This document shows positions 16,222 through 23,999 of a stretch of DNA of 64,000 nucleotides, one piece after another (positions within the stretch are counted from its first letter, which is position 1; every line of letters starts with the position of its first letter). The stretch comes from Lentzea albidocapillata subsp. violacea. Lineage in GTDB: Bacteria; Actinomycetota; Actinomycetes; Mycobacteriales; Pseudonocardiaceae. The DNA is taken from positions 124,001-188,000 of the forward strand of contig NZ_FNET01000012.1 in NCBI RefSeq assembly GCF_900100275.1, in the 5' to 3' direction. The position numbers and the translations under genes were made by a program. Below the pieces are notes generated by a model. The model did no database searches. It was given only the letters and a program-made list of their open reading frames with translations, and was not told where the DNA came from.

Positions 16222-17244
16222 TCAGGAGAGCCACGCGTCGGGTGCCTGCCCGCCGCGGCCGACGGGCGGGAACAGCTCCTCGAGCCGTGCGAGGACGTGC
16301 GGGGGAAGTCGAGTGCCGAGAGCCGTGATCGCACCGTCCACATGGGATTCGACGCGAGGACCGATGACGAGTCCGGACAGACCGGGCTGGGCGAGCGCCC
16401 ACGCCATGCCGACGACCGCAGGGTCAAGGCCGACGTCCGCGCACAGCCGTTCGTATTCGGTCACGGCGCGGCGATGCACTTCCAGAGCCTGGACCGCGCG
16501 GCCCTGGGCGGACTTCACCGCCGAGTTGTGCAGGAGCTTGTGCAGCACTCCGCTGAGCAGACCGCCGTGCAGGGGCGACCACGCGAAGACGCCGACGCCA
16601 TGTGCGCGAGCAGCGGGAATCACTTCGAGTTCCGCGTGCCGCGTCACCAGGTTGTAGACGCATTGTTCGGAGACGAGGCCGAAGAACCCGCGATGCCGTG
16701 CGGTCTCCTGCGCCGACGAGATGTTCCAGCCGGCGAAGTTCGACGACCCGACATAACAGACTTTCCCCTGTGCAACGAGGAGTTCCATCGCCTGCCAGAT
16801 CTCGTCCCAGCCGACCCTGCGGTCGACGTGGTGCATCTGATAGACGTCGATCCAGTCCGTGCGCAGCCGCCGCAGCGAGGCTTCGCACGCGGCGACGATG
16901 TTGCGAGCGGAGAGCCCTTCGTCGTTGGGGCCGCCACCCATCTGGTCACCGACCTTGGTGGCGAGCACCACCTGGCCGCGCCGGGTCGGGCTGCCGCGCA
17001 GCCACCGGCCGACGACCTCCTCCGTATGTCCTTTGTAGACACGCCAGCCGTAGGTGTTGGCCGTGTCGACGAAGTTGAGGCCGCGACCGAGCGCGTGGTC
17101 CATGAGCCGGTGTGCCTGCGGCTCGTCCACCCGGCCGCCGAAGTTCACGGTGCCGAGTGCGAGCCTGCTGACTCGCAGGCCCGACCGGCCGAGTTCGGTG
17201 TACAGCCCTTCATCAGCGGTGAGAAGTGAGGGGTTCGTTTCCAT
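16222..17244 (-). CDS. aldo/keto reductase, NDP-sugar 2,3-reductase type
   Basis: This aldo-keto reductase of about 340 residues has ALGTVNFGG, the catalytic-Tyr motif DTANTYG, the lysine in LATKVGD and the MHHVD histidine. It resembles TylCII/AveBVIII-type enzymes that reduce the product of the 2,3-dehydratase. ATG 17244 places the conserved YTELGRSGLRVSRLALG close to the N-terminus; the frame continues upstream to a TTG at 17316. It heads the deoxysugar operon, downstream of a hairpin and a SARP-box-like repeat. Confidence 0.83.
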   Translation of the reverse strand: METNPSLLTADEGLYTELGRSGLRVSRLALGTVNFGGRVDEPQAHRLMDHALGRGLNFVDTANTYGWRVYKGHTEEVVGRWLRGSPTRRGQVVLATKVGDQMGGGPNDEGLSARNIVAACEASLRRLRTDWIDVYQMHHVDRRVGWDEIWQAMELLVAQGKVCYVGSSNFAGWNISSAQETARHRGFFGLVSEQCVYNLVTRHAELEVIPAARAHGVGVFAWSPLHGGLLSGVLHKLLHNSAVKSAQGRAVQALEVHRRAVTEYERLCADVGLDPAVVGMAWALAQPGLSGLVIGPRVESHVDGAITALGTRLPPHVLARLEELFPPVGRGGQAPDAWLS

Positions 17245-17330
17245 CTCGGCCGGAGCACTGGCGACCACGGGGCACCCCTCCACTTTTCTGAATTCGTTCT
17301 TCCCGACTTGGCTCAATCATGGGCAGTCGA

Positions 17331-17358
17331 TCTCGAACGAAGGTGGTAGAAGTCTGAA
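17331..17358 (-). promoter_or_regulatory. SARP-box-like repeat at the sugar operon promoter
   Basis: On the minus strand TTCAGAC (17358-17352) is followed 21 bp later by TTCGAGA (17337-17331). The half-sites match those at four other cluster promoters, but the central repeat is missing and the spacing is two helical turns instead of one. Confidence 0.45.
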
Positions 17359-17360
17359 AT

Positions 17361-17396
17361 GCCTGGCCGCGCACTTCCAGGAGGACGCGGCCAGGC
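17361..17396 (-). terminator. hairpin terminator after the NmrA-like gene
   Basis: GCCTGGCCGCG (17361-17371) pairs perfectly with CGCGGCCAGGC (17386-17396) across a 14-base loop. It follows the stop of the leftward NmrA-like gene and precedes the sugar operon promoter. Confidence 0.7.
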
Positions 17397-17402
17397 GTCG
17401 GT

Positions 17403-18251
17403 TCAGCGGAAGATGCCGACGTTTTCGTTGACCCAGTCACGCATGGTCAACGGCTGCGCGCCGGTGATCTTCTCGACGGTGTCGAAGATCTTCCAGTCCC
17501 ATTCGGCGGACTGCCGCTTGAGCTCGAGCAGCGCGGCGAGACGGGGACCGCCCCAGCCGCGGCGGTCGAACTCGGCCTGAGTCTCCTCGACAGTGCGCTG
17601 AACGTGCTTCACCGGCTCGCCGAGCGCTTCGGAGACGATGCCGGCCACGTCCTCGCCGGACAGCGCCTCGGCGCCGGTGAGGACATAGGTCCTGCCTTCG
17701 TGGCCGTCCGAGGTCAGCACCTCGGAGGCGACGGCGGCGATGTCCCGGGGGTGCACCATGGCTGAGACCGGGTCGCCCTCGGTCGTGTACATGGTGCGTT
17801 CCTTGACGATGTCGCCGGCGTAGCCGTAGAGGTTCACCATGAACGTGCCGGGACGCAGGATCGTCCAGGCCAGGCCGGACTCCTTGATCACCTCTTCGCC
17901 GAGCCGGTGACCAGTACTGATGGCGTCCGTCGCAGCGAACTCGACGCCGCTGGTGGACAGCTTGACGAGGTGACGGACACCGGCCTTCACGGCGGCGGCG
18001 ACCAGGGCGCGCTCCTGCACGGGACCTTCCGGGCCGTAGCCCGGCGGGACGACGAAGACACGGCTGACACCGGCGAGTGCCGCGTCGAGGCTCTCCGGGT
18101 CGTCGAAGTCGCCCTTCACGACCTCGACGTTCGGCCCGAACGACGTCTTGGCGGGGTTGCGGGTCATCGCCCGCAGCGGCACCTCGTCCGCGGACAGCAG
18201 GCCGACGAGCTCGAGGCCGACGTTGCCGGTGGCACCAGTGATCAGAATCAT
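17403..18251 (-). CDS. NmrA-like NAD(P)-binding atypical SDR
   Basis: The 282-residue protein has the Rossmann motif GATGNVGLELVG at its N-terminus and the overall pattern of NmrA/quinone-oxidoreductase-like atypical SDRs, including the VKLSTSG strand and ILRPGTFMVN. It lacks a clear YxxxK catalytic pair. ATG 18251 has a good AAGGAG Shine-Dalgarno about eight bases upstream. It follows the MFS exporter gene by 65 bp and is probably co-transcribed with it. A role as a ketoreductase or redox sensor in the cluster is plausible but unproven. Confidence 0.75.
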   Translation of the reverse strand: MILITGATGNVGLELVGLLSADEVPLRAMTRNPAKTSFGPNVEVVKGDFDDPESLDAALAGVSRVFVVPPGYGPEGPVQERALVAAAVKAGVRHLVKLSTSGVEFAATDAISTGHRLGEEVIKESGLAWTILRPGTFMVNLYGYAGDIVKERTMYTTEGDPVSAMVHPRDIAAVASEVLTSDGHEGRTYVLTGAEALSGEDVAGIVSEALGEPVKHVQRTVEETQAEFDRRGWGGPRLAALLELKRQSAEWDWKIFDTVEKITGAQPLTMRDWVNENVGIFR

Positions 18252-18316
18252 TTTCTCTCCTTGAACGCGCACGGCAAAAGAATCCGTACGGAGTCGGTGA
18301 ACCTTTTTAACGAGAT

Positions 18317-19870
18317 TCAGGAATTGTCGGAAGAATGCCGGCGGTTGCCGCCGGCGAGCTTGACGTCCTTCAGGAACAGGGACACCACGAAACCGACGAG
18401 AACGATGGGAATGACGGCGAGGAAGACCGTCTGCAGCGCATCCGCGTAGGCGGTGGACACCCGAAGCCTGACCTCGGCGGAAAGCTTGCCGAGCACTTCG
18501 GGGGACAGCGAGCCGTCCTTGTCCACCGGCACACCGGAACCGCTGCCGAGGCGCTCGTTCAGCTCGGTCGTGAGCCTGCTGGTCATGAGCGCGGCGAAGA
18601 GCGAGACGCCGAGTGCCGTGCCCATCTGCCGGAGCATGGTGGCGGTGCCCTGCGTGGCGCCGATGTCCTGGTAGCTCGCGGTGTTACGGACGGCGAGGCT
18701 CAGCGCCTGCGAGTTCAGTCCACCCGCGACACCGAACAGCAGCATGTAGACGACCGCCGGGACCAGGCCCGTCGACGGACCGGCGGTAGCGAAAAGTACT
18801 GCGGCGACGGCGAAAACGACCATGCTGAGCACCGGGTACCACCGGTAGGACCCGGTCCTGGCAATGATCTTCGTGGTGACGTACGAGGTCACAACGACAC
18901 CGAGCATCATCGCCGCGAGGACGTAGCCGGACTCCTGCACGCCGAGGGACAGCACCGTCTGCAGCCAGAGCACGAGGTAGTTGACGATGCCGAGGCCGAC
19001 GAACCCGGCGATGAAACTGATCGTCACCGCGATGCTGAACGTCGAGTTACGAAAGAGGCGCAACGGCATGATGGGGTCCACGGCACGGTGCTGCGACAGG
19101 ATGAACAGCACGACCGCGATGACGGAGCCCGCCGCGAGACCGAGGATCACCGGCGACCCCCAGGCGTACTTGCTGCCGGCCCAGCCGGTGAGCAGGTTCA
19201 GGCCGACGATCGCGAGCACGAGCAGGATGACACCCGCGTAGTCGATGGTCGCTTTCGTGATGCGCGCGGGCAGGTCGAGCATGGTGATGATGACCAGCAG
19301 GGCGACGACGCCGATCGGCAGGTTGACCAGGAAGACCCAGCGCCAGCCGGCGAAGTCGGTGAGGATGCCGCCGATCGTCGGACCGGCGAGCGACGCCGCG
19401 CCGAACGTGATGGAGAACCAGCCGTAGTAGCGGGCGCCTTCACGCGGCGAGAACATCTCACCGATGATCGACAGCACCGAGATGAAGAGCCCTCCGCTGC
19501 CGATGCCCTGGATCACCCGGAACACGATGAGCTGGGTCATCGACGTGGCAAGACCGCAGGCGAGCGAGCCGACGAGAAAGACGACGATCGACACGACGAA
19601 CACCCGCTTGCGGCCGAAGAGGTCGCCGAGCTTGCCGTAGATCGGCACGGCGGCGCTGCCGCCGATGAGGTAACCGGTGGTGACCCAGGCGAACAGGTCG
19701 AGGCCGCCGAGCTCGCTGACCATGCGCGGCAGTGCCGTCGCCACGATCTGGGTGTCGAGCAGGGACAGGAAAACGGCCACCATCAGGGTGAACACCACGG
19801 TGTTCGCCCTGGAGCCACCGGCGGGTGCGGAGGGTGCGCCGACCACGGGGTCGGCGGACTGAGCGCTCAT
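18317..19870 (-). CDS. DHA2-family drug exporter (EmrB/QacA type)
   Basis: This 517-residue, 14-segment MFS exporter shows the DHA2 motif C region and SLLDTQIVATALPRM in TM1, the loop signature GKLGDLFGRKRVF, and a GGLFISVLSIIGEMF stretch. ATG 19870 follows an AGAGGA ribosome site; the frame is open 23 codons further. Proton-driven export of the cluster product and self-resistance is the likely role. About 300 nt of leader separates it from the promoter proposed near 20.2 kb. Confidence 0.87.
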   Translation of the reverse strand: MSAQSADPVVGAPSAPAGGSRANTVVFTLMVAVFLSLLDTQIVATALPRMVSELGGLDLFAWVTTGYLIGGSAAVPIYGKLGDLFGRKRVFVVSIVVFLVGSLACGLATSMTQLIVFRVIQGIGSGGLFISVLSIIGEMFSPREGARYYGWFSITFGAASLAGPTIGGILTDFAGWRWVFLVNLPIGVVALLVIITMLDLPARITKATIDYAGVILLVLAIVGLNLLTGWAGSKYAWGSPVILGLAAGSVIAVVLFILSQHRAVDPIMPLRLFRNSTFSIAVTISFIAGFVGLGIVNYLVLWLQTVLSLGVQESGYVLAAMMLGVVVTSYVTTKIIARTGSYRWYPVLSMVVFAVAAVLFATAGPSTGLVPAVVYMLLFGVAGGLNSQALSLAVRNTASYQDIGATQGTATMLRQMGTALGVSLFAALMTSRLTTELNERLGSGSGVPVDKDGSLSPEVLGKLSAEVRLRVSTAYADALQTVFLAVIPIVLVGFVVSLFLKDVKLAGGNRRHSSDNS

Positions 19871-20153
19871 GGAGAAAGTCCTCTGACAGTCGGGGAGGAC
19901 CACGGCGGGGCTCAGCCGAGCCAGTGCCTGGAGATCCACCCAGAAGTGGGAGTTCGCGAAACGAACAGGTGAAGAACGCTGCCCACGTCAGGGCAACGGA
20001 GAATGGGTTTGACGCCAGGCGCTCCGCCCGGCAGAACCGGCCTTTTCGGCCCTCTCAACCGCGATCCGACGGCACCAGGTGCCCTCTTCCGCGATTCTTC
20101 AGTTGCTCGTTCGCCTTCTCGACCACTCCCTGTCAGCCGACTGCTGATGACCA

Positions 20154-20207
20154 CAGCCAGTAGCACTGGCTGATCTGAACGTAACAGAACGAACGAGAAC
20201 GGTGCAA
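20154..20207 (-). promoter_or_regulatory. exporter promoter with perfect palindromic operator
   Basis: On the minus strand TTGCAC (20207-20202), an 18-bp spacer and TACGTT (20183-20178) make a vegetative-type promoter. The predicted start point falls at the edge of CAGCCAGT-AGC-ACTGGCTG (20154-20172 on the plus strand), an 8-bp perfect inverted repeat in the position typical of TetR-family repressor operators. No TetR gene lies nearby. Confidence 0.55.
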
Positions 20208-20214
20208 CCGAGTA

Positions 20215-20249
20215 GTGGGGCACGCCGCACCGGAGGTGGCGTACCCCAC
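20215..20249 (-). terminator. hairpin terminator after the quinone-oxidoreductase gene
   Basis: GTGGGGCACGCC (20215-20226) and GGCGTACCCCAC (20238-20249) form a 12-bp stem with one mismatch and an 11-base loop, immediately downstream of the leftward gene ending at 20256. Confidence 0.65.
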
Positions 20250-20255
20250 CCGGAC

Positions 20256-21239
20256 TCACGGCACCAGGACAACGCGGCCCGTGTGGGCTCGCGACTCCAT
20301 CAGTTCGTGCGCCTTCGCCGCGTCCTCCAACGAAAGCCGCGCGTACACAGCCGGGGTCACCTGCCCGGTGGCGAGATACCGGAGCAGCTCCTTCCGCCCG
20401 GCCTCGGTCGCCTCGGGCCGATCCTGGTGCAGCGCGTAGAGGTTGAAGCCCTGCAGGCTCTTCATGTCCACGAGGTCCCAGGGCGAGATCGGCGGCGGCT
20501 GCTCACCGGAAGCGCCGCCGTAGCAGACGATCCGCCCGAACCGCGCGGTCAGTTCGATGCTCTGCCGCAGCACCTCGTTGCCCACGGTCTCCAGCACGAG
20601 GTCCACACCCTTGTCACCGGTAGCGGCGGCGACCTCCTGGGTCCAGTCGTCGAAGCCGTAGCAGACCGCGACGTCCGCGCCGACCGAACGGGCGAAGTCG
20701 AGCTTGGCCGGACTGCCGACGGCACCGATGATCCGTCCCGCACCGCGTGCCCTGGCGATCTGCACGGCGAGGTGGCCGATCCCGCCGGACGCCGCGTTGA
20801 TCAGCACGGTCTCGCCCGGCTGCAGCCTGCCCACGGTGACGACCACGTGGTACGCGGTCTCTCCCGGGCTGGGCAACGCGGTCGCCTGTGCGGCGTCCAC
20901 GTTCTCCGGAATCGGGAACGCCATGGACGCTCGGGCGACGGCGTACTCGGCGTAGGCGCCGGAACGGACCGGCGCGACCACGCGATCGCCGACAGCCAGT
21001 GACGTGACGCCGTCGCCCACGGCCTCCACGACGCCCGCGACGTCACCGGCTGGCGCCGCGGGAAGGCGGATCGGGCCGCCGATGGGTTTTCCCTGCCTGC
21101 GCTGTACTTCCGCGTAGTTGACGCCGATGGCCTCCGCTCGGATCAGCACCTCACCCGGTCCGGGGTCGGGACGCTCGGCCTCCTCGACCCGCAGCACCGC
21201 GGGGCCGCCGTGCTCGTGGTAGCGGACTGTGCGCATCAA
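20256..21239 (-). CDS. zinc-independent quinone oxidoreductase (MDR superfamily)
   Basis: The 327-residue protein belongs to the NADPH:quinone oxidoreductase branch of the medium-chain dehydrogenase family. Evidence: the GVNYAEVQRRQG segment, the GDRVV loop, and the NADPH-binding INAASGGIGHLAVQIARARGA (about residues 146-166). No structural-zinc cysteine cluster is visible. It is last in the tailoring operon and could reduce a quinone intermediate or an enone of the polyketide. The start is ATG 21239 or the next ATG 21236. Confidence 0.85.
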   Translation of the reverse strand: MMRTVRYHEHGGPAVLRVEEAERPDPGPGEVLIRAEAIGVNYAEVQRRQGKPIGGPIRLPAAPAGDVAGVVEAVGDGVTSLAVGDRVVAPVRSGAYAEYAVARASMAFPIPENVDAAQATALPSPGETAYHVVVTVGRLQPGETVLINAASGGIGHLAVQIARARGAGRIIGAVGSPAKLDFARSVGADVAVCYGFDDWTQEVAAATGDKGVDLVLETVGNEVLRQSIELTARFGRIVCYGGASGEQPPPISPWDLVDMKSLQGFNLYALHQDRPEATEAGRKELLRYLATGQVTPAVYARLSLEDAAKAHELMESRAHTGRVVLVP

Positions 21240-21267
21240 AGCTCCAAAGTAGACGGTTGGGTGGTGA

Positions 21268-22452
21268 TCACCAGATGACCGGGACCTCGCGGAAGCCGCT
21301 GAGCAGCCGGCCCGGCATCCAGTCGAGCTCGTTCTCGGCGATCGCCAGCTCGAGCTTCGGGAAGCGGTCGAACAGGTTCGTGAGGGCGATCTCCAGCTCC
21401 ATCCGCACCAGTGGTGCGCCGAGGCAGTGGTGCACGCCGTGGCCGAGCGTGAGGTGACGCGGGTCCTCGCGGCGCAGGTCGAACCGACCGGCGTCGGGGA
21501 ACCTCTCCTCGTCGCGGTTGGCCGCCGAGATCGCCGCGAGGACTCCGCTGCCGGCGGGCACGGTGACGTCGCCGAACGTCATGTCCTCGGTGAGAATCCG
21601 GTACGCGGCACCGTCGCCGGGGCCCTGGTAGCGCATCAGCTCCTCGATGGCGTGGGGCATCAGTTCCGGGTGCTCGCGCAGGTCCGCCAGCTGGTCCGGG
21701 TGCAGCAGCAGGGTCGCGACGGACAGCCCGATCTGCAGGAACGTCGTCTCGTGCCCGGCCATCAGCAACTGGGTGGCCGTGGACGCCAGTTCCCCCTCGG
21801 ACAGCTTGTCCCCGACGTCCCTGGCCTCGACGAGCGCGCTGAGCACGTCGTCTCCCGGCTCGCGCCGCTTGTCGGCCACCAGCCCGTCGAGATACTCGCG
21901 CAACTCCTTCGCGGATGCCTGGATCTCCTCGACGGGGTTGTCGTCCAGCACCAGGAACGCCTCTGACCACTTGCGGAACTGCGCGCGGTCGCCCCGCGGC
22001 ACCCCGAGCAGATCGCAGATCATGTTGATCGGCAACGGATGCGCGTACGACTCGACGATGTCGGCTGGCGACCCGTTGCGTTCCATCTCGTCCAGCAACT
22101 CGTGGGTGAGCGCGTGGATCCGCGGCCGGAAGCTCTCCACCAGTTCGGGGGTGAAGGCCTTCGCGACGAGCCGGCGCAGGCGGGTGTGCCGCGGCGGGTC
22201 GGTGAAGTTGAGGCTCTCCAGGGGAGGCCAGTTCATCATCTGCGGCACGCCGGGCCGGTGCAGGTCGGCGCTGCACCTCGGGTCGAGCAACACCCTGCGG
22301 ACGTCGTCGTACCGGCCGACCAGGTAGCCGGGCGACCCGCTCGGCATGGTCAGCTGTGCCACCCGCTGCTCGCGCAACCGGGCGAAGTCGGCGGGACACG
22401 TGGTCGGGTGGTCGCGGTGGAACGGGAACGTGAACCTGTTGTCGTCACTCAT
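21268..22452 (-). CDS. cytochrome P450 monooxygenase 1
   Basis: This 394-residue bacterial class I P450 shows the I-helix AGHETT, the K-helix ExxR in EELMR, and the heme loop LGHGVHHCLGAPL with its cysteine ligand. It is therefore expected to be catalytic and not an inactive glycosyltransferase activator. It sits between FAD hydroxylase 1 and the quinone oxidoreductase and probably hydroxylates or couples the aglycone; redox partners are not encoded nearby. Confidence 0.92.
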   Translation of the reverse strand: MSDDNRFTFPFHRDHPTTCPADFARLREQRVAQLTMPSGSPGYLVGRYDDVRRVLLDPRCSADLHRPGVPQMMNWPPLESLNFTDPPRHTRLRRLVAKAFTPELVESFRPRIHALTHELLDEMERNGSPADIVESYAHPLPINMICDLLGVPRGDRAQFRKWSEAFLVLDDNPVEEIQASAKELREYLDGLVADKRREPGDDVLSALVEARDVGDKLSEGELASTATQLLMAGHETTFLQIGLSVATLLLHPDQLADLREHPELMPHAIEELMRYQGPGDGAAYRILTEDMTFGDVTVPAGSGVLAAISAANRDEERFPDAGRFDLRREDPRHLTLGHGVHHCLGAPLVRMELEIALTNLFDRFPKLELAIAENELDWMPGRLLSGFREVPVIW

Positions 22453-22462
22453 GATTTCCCCC

Positions 22463-23959
22463 TCAGACGGTGCCGAACCAGCGCACGGCGGCCGCGTGCG
22501 GACCTGCCTCCAACTCGGCGTCGCGGTTCCCGGCCCAGGCGACGTAGCCGTCCGGACGCACCAGCAACGCGGCGAGTTCGGGCTCGCCAGGACACGTGGC
22601 GGACACCCGGACGAGCCTGCTCGCGTCGGTCACCCCTGCCGCCCACTTCTCGTACGCCGCAGTGACCGCGTTGCCGCCGGAGAGGTCCAACAGGACACCG
22701 GTGCCACCGTGCAGCAGTTCGGAGAGCCGTTTCGGCGCACCGTCCCCGACGAGGTCGAGGTCGTGAGCGAACCGGCCGGTGAGCGGGTGTTCGGCGGGGC
22801 CGAGGTCGTAGGTGACGTCGACGCCGGTGAGCATCTCGGCGATGTGCAGGTTGACCTGGTCCAGCCGCATCAACGCGGTGAAGAGGTCGCGCAACGCCGT
22901 GACGTCGGAGTCAGGGTTCATCAGCGCGATCTGCGCGCGGGTGTTGGCCAGCACCCTGGCCGCGGGGACGCGTCGTTCGGCCGAGTAGGTGTCCAGCAGG
23001 TCGTCCGGTGCCCATCCGTGCACCTCGGCGGCCAGCTTCCAGCCGAGGTTGAAGGCGTCCTGAAGCCCAAGGTTGAGCCCCTGGCCACCGACCGGGAAGT
23101 GGACGTGGGCCGCGTCGCCCGCGATGAGCAGACGGCCGTCGCGGTAGGTGTCAGCGAGCCGGGCCGAGTCGGTGAACCACGAGAGCCAGCGCGGGTCGTG
23201 TGCACCGAGGTCGGTGCCCCAGATGTCCCTCATGCTCGCGGTGAGCTCGTCGAGCGTCAGTTCCTCGCCCTGGTCCTTGGTCGCGGCGAAGTCGAATGTC
23301 GCGATCCGGTGGTAGCCGTCTTCCAGCGGAACGCAGAACAGCAGCCCGCGCTCGGTCCGCTCCATGCCCATCGGCGGGTTCTCGGCGGTCAGCACGACAT
23401 CGCCGAGCCTGGCCGTCACCCGTCCACCGGTGCCGGGAAAGCCGATACCCGAGGCCTTGCGCACGGGGCTCGACCCGCCGTCGCAGCCGACGACGTACCG
23501 AGCACGGGCGACGAAGTCACCACCGGCGCTCGTGCCCGTGACGGTGACACCGCCGTCGTCCTGCTCGATCGACGTCACCTCGTGCCCGCGCAGGATCCGC
23601 ACCCCGGACTCGAGCGCGTGCGCCTCCAGCAGTTCCTCGGTCCTGGTCTGCTGGACCAGCAGCGCGTAGGGGTGGGAACTGTCGAGCACGCTGAAGTCGA
23701 CCCATTCGGGAAGGCCCGCGAAGTGGCCGTTCGCCCACGAGCGAGCGCCCTCACGGAAGCGTCCGACCAGCCCCCGCCGGTCGAGCACCTCCAGCGATCG
23801 GGCGTGCAGGCCGAACGCCTTCGAGTGCGGTGAGCGCTCGGCCAGCCGTTCGACCAGCACCACGTCGACACCGGCGAGGCGAAGCTCGGCGCTCAGCAGC
23901 ATGCCCACCGGGCCGCCGCCGACGACGACCACCTCGTGGTCGTGGTGGTACCTGGTCAT
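22463..23959 (-). CDS. FAD-dependent aromatic polyketide hydroxylase 1
   Basis: This 498-residue class A flavoprotein monooxygenase of the PgaE/RdmE type has the dinucleotide motif GGGPVG at residues 14-19, the DG motif CDGGSSPVRKA, and the second FAD motif GDAAHVHFPVGGQGLNLGLQ. The C-terminal thioredoxin-like domain ends LVRPDGYVAWAG, typical of polyketide hydroxylases. ATG 23959 is preceded by GGAGAAG; the open frame upstream is spurious. Such enzymes hydroxylate or perform Baeyer-Villiger cleavage of polycyclic quinones. Confidence 0.9.
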   Translation of the reverse strand: MTRYHHDHEVVVVGGGPVGMLLSAELRLAGVDVVLVERLAERSPHSKAFGLHARSLEVLDRRGLVGRFREGARSWANGHFAGLPEWVDFSVLDSSHPYALLVQQTRTEELLEAHALESGVRILRGHEVTSIEQDDGGVTVTGTSAGGDFVARARYVVGCDGGSSPVRKASGIGFPGTGGRVTARLGDVVLTAENPPMGMERTERGLLFCVPLEDGYHRIATFDFAATKDQGEELTLDELTASMRDIWGTDLGAHDPRWLSWFTDSARLADTYRDGRLLIAGDAAHVHFPVGGQGLNLGLQDAFNLGWKLAAEVHGWAPDDLLDTYSAERRVPAARVLANTRAQIALMNPDSDVTALRDLFTALMRLDQVNLHIAEMLTGVDVTYDLGPAEHPLTGRFAHDLDLVGDGAPKRLSELLHGGTGVLLDLSGGNAVTAAYEKWAAGVTDASRLVRVSATCPGEPELAALLVRPDGYVAWAGNRDAELEAGPHAAAVRWFGTV

Positions 23960-23999
23960 CGTTTCTTCTCCATTTCCGCACTTCGGGATGTGAGGTGGC

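Larger units (their letters stand above)
19871..20255. other. 385-bp intergenic region: leader of the exporter gene
   Basis: No coding frame with protein-like character is seen on either strand. The region holds the terminator of the right-hand oxidoreductase gene, a promoter with a palindrome at its start point, and roughly 300 bases of leader containing several short inverted repeats (for example GGCC-GAAAA-GGCC and GTTCG-TTTCG-CGAAC on the minus strand). Confidence 0.6.

Noticed and set aside
13975..17229. Open frame of over 1000 codons on the plus strand
   Set aside because: It is antisense to four well-supported sugar genes and has arginine/valine/glutamate-rich, low-complexity composition; it is a GC-bias shadow.
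18335..19972. Long plus-strand open frame across the exporter gene
   Set aside because: Its translation is highly charged and repetitive, antisense to a clear 14-span exporter.
19912..20259. 115-codon minus-strand frame in the exporter leader
   Set aside because: It has no conserved composition and spans the proposed promoter, operator and terminator.
21268..22452. P450 as inactive activator (DesVIII type) of the glycosyltransferase
   Set aside because: The heme-ligand cysteine and ExxR are intact, and it is not next to the glycosyltransferase gene.
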